DNA of 64,000 bases from Thunnus maccoyii (lineage: Eukaryota > Chordata > Actinopteri > Scombriformes > Scombridae): the NCBI RefSeq assembly GCF_910596095.1, contig NC_056546.1, forward strand, positions 17,880,425 to 17,944,424, written 5' to 3'. The notes beneath the pieces were generated by a model. The model ran no database searches, was not told the origin of the DNA, and saw only the letters and a program-made list of their open reading frames with translations. This document shows, one piece after another, positions 59,206 through 64,000 of the stretch. Every line of letters begins with the position of its first letter. Within the stretch, counting starts at the first letter, position 1. Both the position numbers and the translations under genes were made by a program.

Positions 59206-61274
59206 ATGATGGTGAGTATTTCATGGACTTACGTTCATATTCACTGGACTTTTTTAAATTTAAAAATGCAATGTAAATCTATATATAGTATATATTAGGC
59301 TTTAAAGATGTCATTGCTGTCAGAGTGTATTCCAATTTTTTGCCAACATTTGAAGTAACATTCAAGTGCATAGTTAAGCTTTATGCCATTATGTTTTATG
59401 AAATTGCTGTAAGATTATTATGACTATACCATTTATCAAATCAATATTCATGGTAGAAATAGTAACAGCTTTGCCTTTTTTAAAATACAGCTTGAACTTT
59501 TAAATGAAGGGTTGAAATCAGTGCGTGAACCAAAAACAGAAATGTAGTACATTAGTATACGAGGTTAATGATGATTCCTCATTATAATTATTAAGATAAT
59601 TACACATACTAAAAAACAGCATATAATGTGACTTTTAAGACACATTTAGTCAGTTTTGCTTAATATAAGCTGTAATTCTGTCAATCAGTACAAATGTATA
59701 AATCTTATTTTTACATATGTTGCAGGCAATTTTGTAAATTATACAAATTTTGTATAATTTTGTATAATATTACTTCATTTGGAATAATGACAAATTATCC
59801 AAAGATGCTTGCAAATAGCTGCAATACTGAAGTCTATGACAGCAGGGTTTTTTTCTCCATGGGTTTTCGGTCTATTTCACATCATTTTATTTTATTTATT
59901 TACTTAACCTTTATTTAACCAGGAGAGTCTCATTGAGATTAAGAATCTCCTTTTCAAGGGAGACCTGGCCAAAAACATATATTTACAGACAGAAAACAAA
60001 AAAGGAGACAAATTTTTAAAAAGCAACAAGCATAAGGAATCTCACATTTCAAAAGAGGAATTTTGAGGAATCAGTTGTGTCACCAGGTAAATAAATAACA
60101 TTTACATCCTAGAGAATCTGCCTCTAATTCTTTCATTTTGTATTTAAATGCATTTAATTAATTTGATGAGTTTCAAGTCATTCTTCAACGTATTCCATGC
60201 AGAGGGTGCAGAATACACAAATGCCATTTTTCCAATATCCGCACAGACATTTGGGACATAAGGGGGTTGGCTGAGGTTTGCTGTTATTTTTATGTGAACA
60301 TTATCGGACAACCAAAGCATGAATAAAATCTACACGTTCTCTTTCAATGTTCAAGATATTTTAAAAGGATGTGTTGATGAAGTTAATTTAGGAAAATTGC
60401 CTACATACAGTATGACTACTGAGACTATACAACATGCACACTGATGTCCTTTTGTTTACTCTTTCAGGCTTCCCTCCGTGTATTTGTTTGTCTGCTGGGA
60501 CTGGTTGTCCTGTGCGACTCTTACTGCTTCTTTCAGGGTTTAGAGATCAAAGATCTGAACAACCCTCCAAAAGGTGAGTTGATACGACCACGGCTGGCTG
60601 AAGTGTGACACAGCAGCAGCAGCATGGTGATAGATTTGGTGAGATGGAAACTTTTCTCTGTTACATTTGACAGAAGGGGGACAAATAAGTCCGTCTTTAT
60701 CTGTCCAAGTGTTCCAGCTGAATGCATCATCCAGATGTTGTGTGTTTACTTAACACCAGCCAGCTGACTTAAAACTTATCAAAACCACACCTATGCACAC
60801 ATTGATACACACTCACACACAATTAGTCACCACCACAAATTTATCAGAGCGTAATAAGTGGGTCACCAGCTCCTCTGAACTGTGTTTTGATTTCTTTACA
60901 TGTAGGGTGTGTGGATATGGAAGGAAAGATGCGTAATTTTGGCTCTGAATGGGTGAAGGACTGCAATGAATGCTCTTGTACGGAGGAGGGTATGAGCTGC
61001 TGTAGCCGGTAAGATTTTCATGCTTCAATTTGTAATCATTACATTATTTTTGCAAACTCCATTCTCCATTCTCGAGGCTTCTAATCTGCACACTCATTTT
61101 AAGAAGGCCTTTCATTACATCTGAGGATAATTTTCTTTCCTTATGTCTCTTAGGATCCCCAGTGCAAGCACCGTCAACGTTCCTGATGAGTGTGAGCTGC
61201 TTGTGGATAAGGAGGCTTGCACTGCCAAAGTGGTGATGAAGGCAGACAAGACAAGAGAGTGCAACCCTAACTGA
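59206..61274 (+). CDS. msmb: Beta-microseminoprotein-like secreted protein
   Basis: Small secreted cysteine-rich protein of the beta-microseminoprotein (PSP94) family. Exons: 59206-59211 (Met-Met only), 60468-60573, 60906-61008, 61154-61274, giving 111 aa (human 114). A hydrophobic signal peptide (MMASLRVFVCLLGLVVLCDS) is followed by a mature part starting near YCFFQGL. The mature chain has ten cysteines, the family number, in CVDMEGK, DCNECSCTEEGMSCC, ECELLVDKEACT and ECNPN. Introns are phase 0, 1 and 2. The two adjacent ATGs make the exact start ambiguous by one codon. Function in fish is unknown; mammalian MSMB is a seminal and mucosal protein. Fish often have several msmb copies; only one is seen here. 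Confidence 0.9.
59885..60330. repeat. Interspersed repeat in first msmb intron
   Basis: Contains 'TTTATTTAACCAGGAGAGTCTCATTGAGATTAA' spread over 59911-59943 and 'CAAGGGAGACCTGGCCAA' (59957-59974), a recognisable common teleost repeat. Right boundary uncertain. Confidence 0.6.
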
Positions 61275-61450
61275 GAGCACTGCAGAGTGACCTCTACAGA
61301 CTTGCTGAATTTGGAATAATTCTGTTTTATGTTCTTTTTTGGTTCATGGTGTGTGCATACAGTAAATTCATGTATTATCATGTGTGACGAATCAGCCTTG
61401 TTGTCTGTCTTTCTTATACTTGCAATGACAATAAAGGGAAAACCTGGAAC
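61275..61450 (+). other. msmb: msmb 3' untranslated region
   Basis: Short 3'UTR to the AATAAA at 61430-61435. Confidence 0.75.
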
Positions 61451-64000
61451 CTGCTCCCCCTCTGCTGCTCCTTCTTGCCTGCTTACTGTCTCTTAAACAG
61501 TATTTATACAGCAGGTGTCAATTTCAGGATGTAATTGAATAAATCCACCACTGTGTGACAGCAGAGCTCGGTGCGCAGAGGGGCTCTGGCACCCAAAGGG
61601 CTCTATCAGCCCAATAATAGCTGCGTTCCCCTCATCGCTGCCTCTCACAGAAACGTTCTGGTTGTCATGATGCTCAGCACCGTCTCCAACTCTCATCTCT
61701 GTGGATTCACACCTGTCCAGAGCATTGTATCTTCTCTCATCTTGGCTTCAATCCACCATGTGAGTGCTTTGTTGTTGTTGTTGTTGTTGTTGTTGTTTTT
61801 ACACATAATAATGACCTATTACACATAATAATTATCTTTCTCGAGGAAAGTCAGAATATGTTTTCAATTAAGCAGTAATGAGATGTATGAGAGGTTGTTC
61901 CTCCACTGTCTGCTTGTTGCTTATAGTGTGCATGTGTATAGTATGGTAATTCCTTTGCAAATGTCTTTGAATGATACCTTCAAACAATAGGTAGCAGTCT
62001 ACAGAAGGCTTTTCTGAGAATATATATCCACTTTCAGCAGGAGGACTGTGAAAAACACAGAAAAGCATGCAATTGGTTTGCATTAAGTTCCATATACTGT
62101 GTGAAATTGGGGCGACTATATCCATCTTGTGACAGTATATAGTGTGGTAATGGTTTGGAAGGTAGCAACCGAGAGCCCTGAAACCCCCAGCAGAGAATAA
62201 TGAGGCTTGGATCATTATCTCAGGTTGAGCAAACTACAGTGGCTGCAGCTGTTATCCCACTCCACCACACGCAGGAGGCAGAAGGAAAGAGGAATTGTTT
62301 GTGAATAGTACCACTGGCTGAGCATGTATGTGGAAATATTGTTGTGGTGCCTCAGATATGTGTGCACATGAATTCACATTGACTGAATACATTAAGTGTT
62401 AATATTCACTGGTGCAAAACTACAGTGAGAGAAAGGAAGCAATATAATATTAATAAGCATCTTGAGATGTACAATTTATATAAATAGATATGAATTAGTG
62501 ACTGCACAGAGGAGGTTGGAGAGGTTGGGCTTCCTCTTTGTTTTTCTGTTAAGGACAATTGTACTCTGCTTGTCATTTTCATTTTTAGACACATTTATTT
62601 ATTGTCTAATTCATTTAAAAAATAATCAGACGAACGAATATGGAGCAGTCTAGTAATTTATCAACTCTACCTGTCCCCCTGATAAAGGATTGTTGAGACC
62701 CAAAGAACTGAAATTATATTCTAGTCAAAGTGAAGTTTCAAAACTGGAAAATGTGTAATGATGAATTATAAGATGTGTATGAAATGTCATATGGCATGAT
62801 ACTGATTCCAAGAATCTTTGGCAGACAAAGAATATGTGAAATTGTCATCCAGTGTGAAAAAAAGAAAAAATTTGAGAGAAAGATTGGGGATGACGTGGGT
62901 TAAAATGTAAATAAATGAAATAGATTGTTGCACAGCACAACTGCTCTCAGAAAAATAAAAGAGAGAATCAAGAATGATCTGGTCCAAGGAAAATGACATT
63001 CAGCCATTTTTTTTCATTTTTTTAAGACAGCACAATTTTCTCAGAGATGAAGGGCTCTTTGCTGAGACAGAAAAGAAGAATATGATGGACAGAGCAGTGC
63101 CAGGTCACAGTGCTCCTTATGCTGCAGAAATTTTGTTGTGGAGGGGGGATGATCACAATGCCACAACTATATGCAGGACGTGCTTCCTGCAGTGTGACAT
63201 AATTGTAACACGATGGGTTCAAATTTGCCCATTAATGGACCTTTTTATTCCTGCTGGTGTTTATGGCTCCTCTGCTCTGTTACAGCTGTTTGTTACATCT
63301 GGTTAGTGGTGACGCTACACTTGCCTTTCCTCCCTAAACAAAGGATGATCAATGCTGTGCAACCCTGCCTGCAGCTCACTCAACACACTGACAGAGTATG
63401 TTAGTAATGATGCACTGTGAAGTGACTGATAGCTAAGTGTGTATGCTGTTAATGGAAAATGACAGGCTCATTTTCTTTGCGATGCAGGTTTTCACAGCAG
63501 ATGGAAGAGGTTTCGGGGTGAGAGAGCTGCAATCCATTTTTAGGATTCTGACAATGTCATGCCCTTTCACTTCGACGTACTACATCATCATTTATTGTGT
63601 CCTTAACAAACAGAAGTCTCTGCTCAAATGTATGCATTGTAATTTTACTGTCATTAAGCTGTTATGTTCAGTCTTGAAACCTGACTGGAGGATTCATTTG
63701 TGGGAAGAAAACTGACAAGTCTGAAATATTAAAACAAGTAAATTCAGAGGGAAAGAGAGTGAATGTCAAGACCACTGAAATGAAACTACTGTGCTACTGC
63801 AGTACTGCTTCAAAATGCTAAAACAATAGCAAAAAAAACCCTACCGTACATTATAATCACATTTGGTATCTTATACTTTCCCTCCATCAGTTAGCTGTGT
63901 AAAGAGTTTAAGCATTTTTCATAATCTACGTCATTATGGGGTTAAGTTAAGGGATCAGCAAAGTCATCAAGTAGTTGTTGAGATATTTCACAGGATATGT
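61451..64000. other. No recognisable gene
   Basis: A (GTT)n microsatellite at 61771-61798 is the only clear structure. Several ORFs of 60-110 codons occur on both strands, but none shows a domain, convincing splice sites or a known family. Confidence 0.6.

Noticed and set aside
61571-61828. 85-codon ORF after msmb (MRRGALAPKGLYQ...)
   Set aside because: No recognised family, ends in a poly-Leu GTT repeat, no supporting splice sites.
62974-63715. ORFs of 92-110 codons near the right end
   Set aside because: No domain, signal peptide or codon pattern that separates them from random ORFs in AT-rich DNA.

Overview
This window is vertebrate nuclear DNA, almost certainly from a ray-finned (teleost) fish. 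The genes have many short exons with GT-AG introns, the encoded proteins are close to human orthologues, and the intergenic DNA carries repeats typical of teleosts: CA/GT microsatellites, fold-back and hAT-like elements, and ATTAATCGATT-type interspersed repeats. Gene content and order match human chromosome 10q22 (VCL, AP3M1, ADK, DUSP29, DUSP13, SAMD8). KAT6B, which lies between ADK and DUSP29 in human, is absent, and a beta-microseminoprotein gene sits beyond SAMD8.

Layout: (1) 1-18.56 kb, + strand: vinculin (vcl), all coding exons except the first, including the alternative metavinculin exon. (2) 20.27-24.57 kb, - strand: ap3m1, complete (418 aa). (3) 26.74-37.0 kb, + strand: adenosine kinase (adk), with two alternative first exons giving a long, probably nuclear form (371 aa) and a short cytosolic form (345 aa). 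(4) 38.59-49.10 kb, - strand: five tandem small atypical dual-specificity phosphatase genes. One is dusp29 and four are DUSP13-like; all have an intact HCxxGxSRS-type catalytic loop and the same intron positions and phases. (5) 49.8-58.94 kb, + strand: samd8 (SMSr), 431 aa. (6) 59.14-61.44 kb, + strand: a secreted ten-cysteine beta-microseminoprotein (111 aa). (7) 61.45-64.0 kb: nothing I can call.

Functionally this is a conserved syntenic block rather than an operon-like system. Vinculin and metavinculin act at adhesion sites. AP-3 mu sorts cargo to lysosome-related organelles, and adenosine kinase clears adenosine. The phosphatase array is expected to be mainly muscle- and testis-expressed, and SAMD8 makes ceramide phosphoethanolamine in the ER. 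The most unusual parts are the phosphatase array and the splicing architecture. Two DUSP13-like genes lie about 85 bp apart, with no visible first exon or polyA signal between them, and appear to share 5' sequence. One intron uses a GC donor, two vinculin donors lie at the first base of long GT repeats, and the fish metavinculin exon is strikingly acidic.

All exon boundaries were read by eye from splice signals, reading frame and remembered family sequences. No alignment or database search was run.
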